Below, piece after piece: positions 6,890 through 12,828 of a DNA stretch of 12,828 nt. The first letter of the stretch is position 1. Every line of letters starts with the position of its first letter. The stretch comes from Bordetella parapertussis (GTDB lineage: Bacteria > Pseudomonadota > Gammaproteobacteria > Burkholderiales > Burkholderiaceae_B): contig CAMCWG010000055.1 of NCBI GenBank assembly GCA_945882005.1, positions 1 through 12,828 on the forward strand. Direction: 5' to 3'. The notes beneath the pieces are model-generated. The model was not told the DNA's origin. It saw nothing but the letters and a program-made list of their open reading frames with translations, and made no database searches. Position numbers and translations under genes: made by a program.

Positions 6890-7669
6890 ATGTCGGAACT
6901 CTTATTGCAGCATCGTGAAGGGGATATCGTTACCCTGACAATTAACCGGCCAGAAAAATTGAATGCAATGACTAAGCCGCTTTGGGGCGAGCTCGGCGAT
7001 GCAATGGTTGCGTTATCTGCTCAGGACGACGTACGGTGCATTATTTTGCGCGGCGCCGGTGAAAAAGCGTTCTCACCCGGTAACGACATCAGTGAGTTTG
7101 AGACGCAGCGCTCGAACAAAGCACAGGCAACAGAGTACGGTCACTTTATGCATCAGACCGTTAAGAAAATAAAGAGCTGTCGTCATCCTGTCGTCGCACA
7201 GATTCATGGAATTTGTGTCGGTGGTGGCATGGAGATTGCGGCGCTTGCAGACATTCGTATCTGTGGTGCGTCGAGTCGCTTCGGCGCGCCGATCAAGAAC
7301 TTGGGCCTCGTGATGGCTTATGACGAAATGGAGCCAATCGCCTCACTAATCGGTTCGTCCAAAGCCTTAGAGCTCTTGTTGGAAGGTCGGATCATTGACG
7401 CACAGGAAGCCCTTCGTATCGGACTCGTATCGCGTATTGTTCCTGACGAACAAGTGGCGGGCGAAGCCCTGGCAACAGCGCAACGCATTGCCTCGGGTGC
7501 ACCGTTGGTTGCGCGCTGGCACAAGCAGTTTGCTCGCCGTTTAAAAGACGCTACACCCTTGACTGACAAAGAGAGGGAAGAGTGCTTTGAATGTTTTGAT
7601 ACGGAAGATTTTCGTATCGGCTACAAATCATTTCTTGCCAAGCAGACTCCTAAATTTGTAGGTCGATAA
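6890..7669 (+). CDS. Crotonase-fold protein (enoyl-CoA hydratase/isomerase family)
   Basis: Predicted CoA-thioester enzyme of 259 aa, the standard single-domain crotonase length. The oxyanion-hole and CoA-binding segments are visible: FSPGNDI (61-67, usually FxAGxDx) and IHGICVGGGMEIAALADIRI (105-124, the xNGxxxGGGxEL equivalent). By alignment to mitochondrial enoyl-CoA hydratase, the first catalytic glutamate (Glu144) corresponds to E115. The second (Glu164, in the FxxPE motif) is replaced by Ile135 in FGAPIKN (131-137). The usual PGxGGT loop is replaced by VMAYDEM (141-147). A classical hydratase is therefore doubtful, and isomerase, decarboxylase, hydrolase or lyase chemistry is equally possible. 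The C-terminus ends FLAKQTPKFVGR, typical of crotonases that close the active site with their own tail. The CoA-transferase start lies 4 bases downstream, indicating tight co-expression. Confidence 0.9.
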   Translation: MSELLLQHREGDIVTLTINRPEKLNAMTKPLWGELGDAMVALSAQDDVRCIILRGAGEKAFSPGNDISEFETQRSNKAQATEYGHFMHQTVKKIKSCRHPVVAQIHGICVGGGMEIAALADIRICGASSRFGAPIKNLGLVMAYDEMEPIASLIGSSKALELLLEGRIIDAQEALRIGLVSRIVPDEQVAGEALATAQRIASGAPLVARWHKQFARRLKDATPLTDKEREECFECFDTEDFRIGYKSFLAKQTPKFVGR

Positions 7670-7673
7670 CGCA

Positions 7674-8903
7674 ATGAGTCAAAACGACGTAAAGACCGCC
7701 GCACCAACGGGTCCTCTTGCAGGTATTCGTGTGCTTGAGCTTTCTCAGATTATGGCGGGTCCTACCTGCGGCCTGATGTTGGCTGACATGGGCGCAGATG
7801 TTATTAAGATAGAAAAATTGCCTAAAGGCGACGATTCGCGCGGTTATCAAGATCCACAGATCAATGGTGTCTCGGCACCGTTTTTGATTTTGAATCGAAA
7901 CAAGAGGGGCTTGGGTCTGGATCTGAAGAATCCGAAAGGTGCGGATGTACTCAAGCGCATGGTTGTGCATGCAGATGTTCTTACGGAGAACTATCGACGT
8001 GGCACGATGGAGAAGCTTGGCGTCGGTTACGACGTGTTGAAGGCGGTCAACCCAGGTCTGATTTATGCAGTCGTGTCAGGTTATGGACGCACGGGCCCGT
8101 TCGCTGACAAGGGTGGTTTTGATTTGATTGCGCAAGGTTTTGGCGGCTTGATGAGTATTACAGGTCACCCTGGTGGTCCGCCAGCTAAGACCGGTAATCC
8201 TGTCTCGGATATCAATGCTGGGATCTTGTCTTGCGTAGGCGTGCTGGCAGCACTGATCGAGCGCGGTAAGTCTGGGCTAGGGCAAATTGTCGACACCTCG
8301 TTGATGGAAGCCGCGATGCAACAGACCTATTGGCAAGCAGCCATGTTTTTTGCGACAGGGTTGTCAGCAGGTCCCGGTGGATCGGCGCATCCCTTGACTG
8401 CTCCGTATCAGGCTTTTAAGACCGCTAATGGCTACCTCAATATCGGTGGCGCGAATCAGGCTAACTGGGAGCGCGTTGCTGAAACGCTTGGTCATCCCGA
8501 GTGGAAGACGGACCCACGCTTTGAGAACAACACGATTAGGCTCGCCAATCGTGAAGTGCTCGAACAATTGATCGAAGCCGAACTTTGCAAAAAGACAACG
8601 GCAGAGTGGATCACTGTATTTGACAAGACTGGCGTCCCCGCGGGCCCAGTGCACACCATTGAGGAAGCCCTCACGCATCCACAAGCGTTAGCACGTGAGA
8701 TGGTGGTTGAGTCCGTTCATCCACAGGCAGGGCTGGTAAAAGGGGTAGGGTTCCCGGTGAAGTTTTCTGAGCAACCTCGCACTCCCGCTACGCCCGCTCC
8801 CGGTCTCGGTCAGCATACTGTTCAAGTATTGCGAGAGTTTGGGTTTCGTGATGACGAAATCACAGATCTTGTGAGTGATAGGGTGGTGCTGGACGCCTCG
8901 TAG
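7674..8903 (+). CDS. Family III CoA-transferase (CaiB/BaiF type)
   Basis: Transfers CoA between carboxylic acids, most often from succinyl-CoA or an acetyl/formyl-type donor, to activate a substrate acid. The protein is 409 aa, normal for the family. Recognisable parts are LAGIRVLELSQIMAGP (15-30) followed by LADMGADVIKIEKLPKGDDS (36-55), the FLILNRNKRGLGLDL segment (70-84), ENYRRGTMEKLGVGYD (105-120), and the catalytic aspartate D179 in KTGNPVSDINAG (172-183), equivalent to Asp169 of formyl-CoA transferase. It also has GQIVDTSLMEA (203-213). The start lies 4 bases after the crotonase stop, with a weak AGGT ribosome site, so the two proteins probably act on the same acyl-CoA. The acid that is activated cannot be deduced. 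A racemase of the same superfamily is less likely because the transferase motif is complete. Confidence 0.93.
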   Translation: MSQNDVKTAAPTGPLAGIRVLELSQIMAGPTCGLMLADMGADVIKIEKLPKGDDSRGYQDPQINGVSAPFLILNRNKRGLGLDLKNPKGADVLKRMVVHADVLTENYRRGTMEKLGVGYDVLKAVNPGLIYAVVSGYGRTGPFADKGGFDLIAQGFGGLMSITGHPGGPPAKTGNPVSDINAGILSCVGVLAALIERGKSGLGQIVDTSLMEAAMQQTYWQAAMFFATGLSAGPGGSAHPLTAPYQAFKTANGYLNIGGANQANWERVAETLGHPEWKTDPRFENNTIRLANREVLEQLIEAELCKKTTAEWITVFDKTGVPAGPVHTIEEALTHPQALAREMVVESVHPQAGLVKGVGFPVKFSEQPRTPATPAPGLGQHTVQVLREFGFRDDEITDLVSDRVVLDAS

Positions 8904-8922
8904 TTTTCAGCCTGCGGCGTCC
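8891..8922. terminator. Inverted repeat at the convergent junction, possible terminator
   Basis: GGACGCC (8891-8897) and GGCGTCC (8916-8922) form a perfect 7-bp stem with an 18-base loop, starting in the last codons of the CoA-transferase gene. No T-run follows, so a classical intrinsic terminator is not shown. The position between convergent genes is what suggests the role. Confidence 0.3.
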
Positions 8923-8923
8923 T

Positions 8924-8947
8924 AGTCGTTCAAACGTCTGAACTACT
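8924..8947. terminator. Second imperfect dyad at the convergent junction
   Basis: GTTCA (8928-8932) pairs with TGAAC (8939-8943) around a 6-base loop, and AGT/ACT extends the stem outside a single mismatch. It overlaps the stop codon of the convergent aldolase gene. The stem is short and without a T-run. It could slow transcription from either side, but this is weak evidence. Confidence 0.22.
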
Positions 8948-9722
8948 TGAGCGTTTTAACGAACTGACGACAGTTGCCAAGGATTGTGTCGCTGGCTTTG
9001 GCGAGCAATCCTTGGTCTGAGCCTAAACCTACCATTTTGTAGCCCCACTCAAGGTAGCGCTGCACATCCGCTTCGTTTGCAGCAAGGATTCCGATCGATT
9101 TGCCATGCTTGGAAGCGATGCCGGGCAAAGTCTGTATTGCGCGCTGAACGTCTGGATGGTGCTGTTGGCCCAAGAAACCCATGCTGGCAGCCAAGTCATT
9201 GGGGCCAATAAATGCGCCGTCTATGCCGTCGACGGCGATGATGCTGTCAAAAAATTTAACGCCATCTGCTGATTCAATCTGCACTAAGACGCAGATTTGC
9301 TCGGAAGCTGTTTGCGCATAGTTTGCAATACGGCCCCAGCGGTTGGCCCGGTGTTGACCCGCCACACCTCGGATGCCTTGGTGTGGGTAACGCGTTGCTT
9401 GCACAATTTCTTTGGCGTGATCCGCGGATTCAACATTGGGAAGAATGAGTGTCCGCACACCCATATCAAGATATTGTTTGACTAGATCCTTATCAAACTT
9501 AACGAGTCTGACAGCCGGTTCGAGTGGGTATGCACCGAGCATTTGTAGCTGCGTCAGTACGCTATGCAAGTCGTTGGGCGAGTGCTCCATGTCTAGCGTG
9601 AGCCAGTCGTATCCGGAGCCTGCGACGATCTCTGTCGAGTAGGAGTTGGATAAAGCGCACCACAAGCCGAGTTGGATTTGCTTGTTATGCAGGGCTATTT
9701 TTAGTGTGTTTGGCTTCAGCAT
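8943..9722 (-). CDS. HpcH/HpaI-type class II pyruvate aldolase
   Basis: Metal-dependent aldolase of the HpaI/2-dehydro-3-deoxy-glucarate and -rhamnonate aldolase family, which cleaves 4-hydroxy-2-oxo acids to pyruvate plus an aldehyde. It is 259 aa from the chosen start. The active-site set seen in HpaI is present: catalytic His47 (in LTLDMEHSPND, 41-51), Arg72 (VRLV), metal ligands Glu150 (VQIES) and Asp176 (FIGPNDLA), and the GIRGV loop (116-120). It is of the HpaI type and not CitE/citramalyl-CoA lyase, because it has DxEHxxND. The frame is open to a GTG at 9824, but ATG at 9722 gives the normal N-terminus (MLKPNTLKIAL) and frees the divergent region. The ribosome site is weak. It runs opposite to its neighbours and is convergent with the CoA-transferase, so it has its own promoter. 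A family member of altered function is possible. Confidence 0.92.
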   Translation of the reverse strand: MLKPNTLKIALHNKQIQLGLWCALSNSYSTEIVAGSGYDWLTLDMEHSPNDLHSVLTQLQMLGAYPLEPAVRLVKFDKDLVKQYLDMGVRTLILPNVESADHAKEIVQATRYPHQGIRGVAGQHRANRWGRIANYAQTASEQICVLVQIESADGVKFFDSIIAVDGIDGAFIGPNDLAASMGFLGQQHHPDVQRAIQTLPGIASKHGKSIGILAANEADVQRYLEWGYKMVGLGSDQGLLAKASDTILGNCRQFVKTLK

Positions 9723-9788
9723 GGCGTGACGGCTCGTAGGCAGGTGGATTGGACGATTGCCCAAGCATGGTAGTGCAGAATCGGGTTT

Positions 9789-9854
9789 TTGAGTACTGCT
9801 CTCAAGCGTGGTATTTCTAGGCACGGGTGCTGAAAGGTGCTAAGGTTTGAGCAC
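9789..9854. promoter_or_regulatory. Cluster of small repeats in the divergent aldolase/MetE-like region
   Basis: The 152-base region 9723-9874 separates two divergent genes. It contains a dyad TTGAG-N7-CTCAA (9789-9805), a tight dyad GCAC-GG-GTGC (9821-9830), GGTGCT twice exactly 10 bp apart (9826-9831 and 9836-9841), and AGCAC (9850-9854) inverted relative to the second copy. Spacing by one helical turn and inverted copies resemble regulator sites. I could not place a convincing promoter for either gene. Confidence 0.3.
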
Positions 9855-9874
9855 AAAAATTATGGAGAACTAGA

Positions 9875-10900
9875 ATGCTTTTCCCCACCACGATCGTTGG
9901 AAGTTACCCGCAACCTGATTGGCTGATTGACCGCGAGAAGCTTGCCGGACGCTTTCCGCCCCGCGTGAGAGCGAAAGAATTGTGGCGTGTGCAGGAACCG
10001 TATCTGCAACAAGCCATGGAGGATGCGACAGTCTTGGCGATTCGCGCGCAAGAGCAGGCAGGTTTAGACATCATTACGGATGGTGAAATTCGCCGTGAGA
10101 GCTACTCCAACAGAATTGCAACGGCACTTGCCGGCGTGGATATTGATAATCCGGGAACCGCGTTAGACCGTTCTGGACATCCCAATCCCGTTCCACGTAT
10201 TGTTGGGAAAATTAAACGTATTAAGCCGATTGAAGTCGAGGATCTTCTGTTTTTAAAAGCGCATACGGATCGAAAGGTAAAGATCACGGTGCCTGGCCCC
10301 TTCACGATGTTGCAACAGGCGCAAAATGACTTTTACGCGTCTGAGGAAGAGGCGGCGATGGATTATGCCATTGCGCTAAACGAAGAAATTAAAGATTTGT
10401 TTGCCAACGGTGCAGATGTTGTGCAGATTGATGAGCCCTACATGCAGGCACGCCCCGAAAAAGCGCGTCAGTACGGCATCAATGCCTTGAATCGTGCGTT
10501 GGAAGGAATCAAGGGTCAAACAGCTGTGCACATATGCTTTGGCTATGCGGCCGTCATCCACGCGCGTCCCTCCGGCTATGATTTCTTACCCGAGCTGGCA
10601 CAGTGTTCCTGTAATCAGGTGTCCATCGAGACCGCGCAATCGAGCCTAGACTGCAAAATTCTTGAAACTCTGGGTGACAAGCAGGTGATGGTCGGTTGTC
10701 TCGACTTGAGTGATATGAAAGTCGAACCTGCAGAGCTAGTTGCCATGCGTATTCGACGTGCACTCAAGCACATCAAGCCTGAGCAAGTTATTCTCGCTCC
10801 AGATTGTGGAATGAAGTACTTGCCACGCGAGGTTGCGGACGGTAAGTTAAAGTCCATGGTGCAAGCAGCGCAGATGCTGCGCAAGGAATACGCCAAGTGA
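9875..10900 (+). CDS. MetE-like (cobalamin-independent methionine synthase catalytic-domain) protein
   Basis: Protein of 341 aa matching only the C-terminal catalytic barrel of MetE (full MetE is about 750 aa). It is expected to be a zinc-dependent methyltransferase acting on a thiol. The opening TTIVGSYPQP (5-14) parallels the TTIGSFPQ motif, and QIDEPYM (184-190) parallels the conserved DEP. All four zinc ligands of MetE are present: H219 and C221 (in HICFG), E252 (in SIETAQ) and C311 (in APDCGMKYL). The absent N-terminal half means that the polyglutamyl-folate donor used by MetE may not apply, so the methyl donor could be another methylated compound or a corrinoid protein. ATG at 9875 follows GGAGA at 9863-9867. 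The last codons overlap the isomerase start by 4 bases. A true methionine synthase is possible, but the catabolic context argues for methyl removal from a growth substrate; this is inference. Confidence 0.88.
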   Translation: MLFPTTIVGSYPQPDWLIDREKLAGRFPPRVRAKELWRVQEPYLQQAMEDATVLAIRAQEQAGLDIITDGEIRRESYSNRIATALAGVDIDNPGTALDRSGHPNPVPRIVGKIKRIKPIEVEDLLFLKAHTDRKVKITVPGPFTMLQQAQNDFYASEEEAAMDYAIALNEEIKDLFANGADVVQIDEPYMQARPEKARQYGINALNRALEGIKGQTAVHICFGYAAVIHARPSGYDFLPELAQCSCNQVSIETAQSSLDCKILETLGDKQVMVGCLDLSDMKVEPAELVAMRIRRALKHIKPEQVILAPDCGMKYLPREVADGKLKSMVQAAQMLRKEYAK

Positions 10901-11619
10901 TTGATTATGGCTCCCGTTTGCGGCTCGGTGTGATCGTACCGTCAGGTAATGTGATCGCTGAGCCACAGATCCATGCGATGTTGCCAGAGGGGGTCGTGGC
11001 GTACATGACCCGCCTTGAACTCAGAGGCAGCTCGGAGCCTGAGTTACTTGAAATGAGCCGGCATGTCGAGTCCGGCGCCAAGTTGTTGTCTGATGCACAA
11101 GTCGATGCGGTGGTGTTTCACTGCACCGCTGTCAGCACCTTCAGTCCCAGTATGGGTGAGGACATTGAAGCTCGTATTGCCAAGGCAAGCGGCTTACCAG
11201 CTATATCAACTTCTGAAGCGATTTTGACTGCGTTGCGCGCTTTGAACGCGAAGAAAATTGTGTTGCTCACGCCATACATCGACTCTGTTAATGCCCGAGA
11301 AGTCGCTTTTTTGCAGCACCATGGTTTTGAGGTGCTTGAAGAGGTCGGGCTAGGCGTCAACACGAATGCCGAGATGGCAAAGCTCTCGCCGCAGATCTGG
11401 GTTGAACTCGCTCGAAAGCATCTGCGCGAAGATGCAGATGCTTACTTTATAAGCTGCACTGCAGTGCGTTCCGCCGAGGTCATTGAAGAGATCGAAACGC
11501 TCGTTGGACGCCCGGTAATTACCAGCAACCAGGCGATGGTTTGGTATGCCTTAAGAAAGAATGCGATTGCAAACCAGCAGCCAGGCTTCGGCTCGCTATT
11601 TTCGATTACTTCCATTTAG
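10897..11619 (+). CDS. Maleate cis-trans isomerase/Asp-Glu racemase superfamily protein
   Basis: Cytoplasmic enzyme of 240 aa, related to maleate isomerase, hydantoin/aspartate racemases and arylmalonate decarboxylase. The start motif LRLGVIVPSGN (8-18) matches the maleate isomerase GxIVPSxN opening. Both catalytic cysteines of the two-base members are visible: C76 in VVFHCTAVS (72-80) and C187 in YFISCTAVRS (183-192). Maleate isomerase and racemases use two cysteines, whereas arylmalonate decarboxylase keeps one, so cis-trans isomerisation or racemisation is more likely than decarboxylation. STSEA (105-109) and LLTPY (123-127) are further family blocks. It starts with GTG at 10897 inside the preceding stop (GTGA), with AAGGAA about 8 bases upstream, so it is translationally coupled to the MetE-like gene. 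The substrate is probably a small unsaturated or amino dicarboxylate, not proven. Confidence 0.88.
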   Translation: MIDYGSRLRLGVIVPSGNVIAEPQIHAMLPEGVVAYMTRLELRGSSEPELLEMSRHVESGAKLLSDAQVDAVVFHCTAVSTFSPSMGEDIEARIAKASGLPAISTSEAILTALRALNAKKIVLLTPYIDSVNAREVAFLQHHGFEVLEEVGLGVNTNAEMAKLSPQIWVELARKHLREDADAYFISCTAVRSAEVIEEIETLVGRPVITSNQAMVWYALRKNAIANQQPGFGSLFSITSI

Positions 11620-11635
11620 AAAGTTTGCGGCGTGA

Positions 11636-12298
11636 TTACTTGTGCCAGGTTGTGAAGGCATCGACGTCCATACGCGTGCTCTTGTAACTATTGAGAGGCG
11701 CTTGCATGTCGGGGTAGCCCAGTGACATGCTGACGATGAGGCGTTTTGTCGAGAGAACACCCAAGAAGTTTCGAATAGCGTTCGGATAACCAGACACCGA
11801 CGCTTGCATGCAGGTGCCAAGACCTGCGCCATGCGCGGCAAGAGTGAAGGTCTGCAAAAATAAACCCATGTCCAGGGTAGACCAAGGCGTCAGTGAGTCA
11901 TCCATAAAAAAGAAGACGGCTACCGGGGCTCCAAAAAACTCAAAGTTCCTCAGGCGCAACTGATTGCGCAAGGTGGCATCGTCTCGCCCGATACCTAAGG
12001 CATTGAAGCGACGTGTCCCATGATCTTTTGCTCGGAAGTCAAGCGCTTCGGGCCAGGTTGGTGGGTCGGGGATATCGTAATCGGGACGTGTTCCTGTGCT
12101 TGCGAGGTCAAACAGAATTTTGCTGAGCGCATCGCGTTTTGCGCCAGACACAATCGCTATTTCCCACGGTTGGGTATTTTTGTACGATGGGCTGCGTCCG
12201 GCAGCATGGAGAACTTCTCGAAGTAAGGCCTCGGGTACGGGTGTTGATTGAAACCCTCTGATACTCTGCCGACTATTGATGCCTTGCAGCAATTCCAT
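11636..12298 (-). CDS. Nitroreductase-family FMN oxidoreductase
   Basis: Small homodimer-type flavoprotein of 220 aa. Family members reduce nitro groups, quinones, flavins or enones with NAD(P)H. FMN-contacting motifs are visible: NSRQSIRGF (8-16, the usual RRSIRxF), SPSYKNTQPWEIAIVSG (36-52, corresponding to APSxxNxQPW), and GAGLGTCMQ (157-165, the C-terminal flavin loop). RRFNALGIGRDD (96-107) resembles the RR(F/Y)xxxGIxRxD of a subgroup often labelled nitroreductase. ATG at 12298 has a strong AAGGAAG ribosome site about 8 bases upstream. It is convergent with the isomerase gene (16 bases between stops, no room for a separate terminator) and divergent from the Bug receptor gene. Its link to the catabolic genes rests on position only, and it may be an independent detoxification gene. 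Confidence 0.92.
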   Translation of the reverse strand: MELLQGINSRQSIRGFQSTPVPEALLREVLHAAGRSPSYKNTQPWEIAIVSGAKRDALSKILFDLASTGTRPDYDIPDPPTWPEALDFRAKDHGTRRFNALGIGRDDATLRNQLRLRNFEFFGAPVAVFFFMDDSLTPWSTLDMGLFLQTFTLAAHGAGLGTCMQASVSGYPNAIRNFLGVLSTKRLIVSMSLGYPDMQAPLNSYKSTRMDVDAFTTWHK

Positions 12299-12379
12299 GA
12301 TGATTCTTCCTTTACTTCACTGTGTGGATGACGCAATGGTTTAAAGTAGCACCAATCAAATATTTTTTCATGGAGACAC
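12299..12379. other. Divergent intergenic region, nitroreductase/Bug receptor
   Basis: 81 bases between two divergent starts. It contains the ribosome sites of both genes and an A/T-rich stretch at 12354-12369. I see no promoter with both hexamers in good agreement, and no dyad longer than a few bases. Confidence 0.5.
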
Positions 12380-12828
12380 ATGATGTCGCATAAAACGCTA
12401 AAAACAATTTTGGGAGCTTTAGGGTTCTGTGCTGTGACTGCGGTGCAAGCTGCGTATCCGGAGCGTCCCATCACGCTAGTCGTGACGTATCCACCAGGCG
12501 GAACGGCTGACCGCGTTGCACGCCTCGTCGCGCCAGAGCTTGCCAAAGAGCTCGGACAGAATGTGGTGGTGGACAATCGCGGTGGCGCGGGTGGCATGAT
12601 CGGCGCTGCGTTTGTGGCAAAGGCGCCTGCAGATGGTTACACGATCATGCTCGATGCGGCTAACCATGTGCAGAATCCTGCGCTGCGCGGTTCAATGCAA
12701 TTCGATACGCTGAAAGATTTTTCGTCAGTGATGTTGCTGCAGCGTGTGCCGAATGTGTTGGTGGCGAACCCTGGTTTTGCCCCCAAGACCGTTGCAGAGG
12801 TCATTGCTCTCACCAAGCCCAAGACGCC
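12380..12828 (+). CDS. Bug-family (TctC-like) periplasmic solute receptor, 3' end cut by window
   Basis: Open frame of 149 codons running off the right edge; the complete family is usually about 320-330 aa. It begins with a Sec signal peptide (basic MMSHKTLKT, a hydrophobic stretch, likely cleavage after VQA at residue 24). The mature N-terminus is AYPERPITLVVTYPPGGTAD (25-44), the hallmark YPxxPIxLxVxxxPGGxxD of the Bug/tripartite tricarboxylate transporter receptors. VVVDNRGGAGGMIGAAFVAK (62-81) and APADGYTIML (82-91) follow as expected. These proteins bind carboxylates and other small molecules, and many in Burkholderiales are orphans without adjacent membrane subunits. Two consecutive ATGs are possible. 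GGAG at 12372-12375 is 4 bases from the first and 7 from the second, so translation may begin at 12383. There is no sign of TctA/TctB genes inside the window. Confidence 0.93.
   Translation, partial: MMSHKTLKTILGALGFCAVTAVQAAYPERPITLVVTYPPGGTADRVARLVAPELAKELGQNVVVDNRGGAGGMIGAAFVAKAPADGYTIMLDAANHVQNPALRGSMQFDTLKDFSSVMLLQRVPNVLVANPGFAPKTVAEVIALTKPKT

Noticed and set aside
8943..9722. Citramalyl-CoA or citrate lyase (CitE) assignment that would give an itaconate-type pathway with the CoA-transferase
   Set aside because: The protein has the DxEHxxND motif and active-site set of HpaI aldolases, not the CitE type.
9789..9817. Plus-strand promoter TTGAGT-17-TATTTC before the MetE-like gene
   Set aside because: The -10 matches only 3 of 6, and the -35 half coincides with a dyad that explains it equally well.
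9723..9824. N-terminal extension of the aldolase to GTG at 9824
   Set aside because: The extra 34 residues are not family-like and would consume most of the divergent regulatory region; ATG at 9722 fits homologues.
12347..12353. TAGCACC before the Bug gene as a copy of the GGTGCTA element upstream of the MetE-like gene
   Set aside because: A 7-base match in inverted orientation is within chance expectation for a region of this size.

Overview
The window looks like an accessory catabolic region of a betaproteobacterium, most likely order Burkholderiales. This is inferred from gene content and not from any marker gene: a Bug-type (TctC/TTT) solute receptor at the right edge, a complete dipeptide-type ABC importer, and a mix of CoA-transferase, crotonase, HpaI-type aldolase and Asp/Glu-racemase-superfamily genes, all in moderately GC-rich DNA. 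Coding density is high. No tRNA, rRNA, CRISPR array, transposase or IS end was seen, and no gap exceeds about 155 bases.

Layout. (1) 5604 down to 1, minus strand: one tightly packed operon with a periplasmic solute-binding protein, two permeases, two ATPases, and at the very left edge the first 25 codons of what looks like a succinylglutamate desuccinylase/aspartoacylase-family gene. A good sigma70-like promoter sits at 5670-5642. (2) 5752-8903, plus strand, divergent from (1): an Old Yellow Enzyme-type flavin oxidoreductase, a crotonase-fold protein and a family III (CaiB/BaiF) CoA-transferase. (3) 9722-8943, minus strand: an HpcH/HpaI-type aldolase convergent with (2). (4) 9875-11619, plus strand, divergent from (3): a short MetE-like protein (catalytic domain only, all four zinc ligands present), translationally coupled by a GTGA overlap to a two-cysteine maleate isomerase/Asp-Glu racemase-type protein. 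(5) 12298-11636, minus strand: a small nitroreductase-family flavoprotein. (6) 12380 onward, plus strand: a Bug-family receptor cut by the window end.

Working model (inference). The ABC importer brings in a polar, peptide-like or N-acylated solute, and the edge hydrolase may remove an acyl or amide-linked group. The carbon skeleton may then be handled by ene reduction (OYE), CoA activation, a crotonase step and retro-aldol cleavage to pyruvate or a related product. The MetE-like protein plus the isomerase could remove or transfer a methyl group and isomerise or racemise an acidic intermediate. I do not recognise this set as a described pathway, and the substrate cannot be read from the sequence.

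The most notable points are the coupled MetE-core/isomerase pair, a crotonase lacking one of the two classical hydratase glutamates, and a 13-bp near-perfect direct repeat placed 44 bp apart across the ABC operon promoter.
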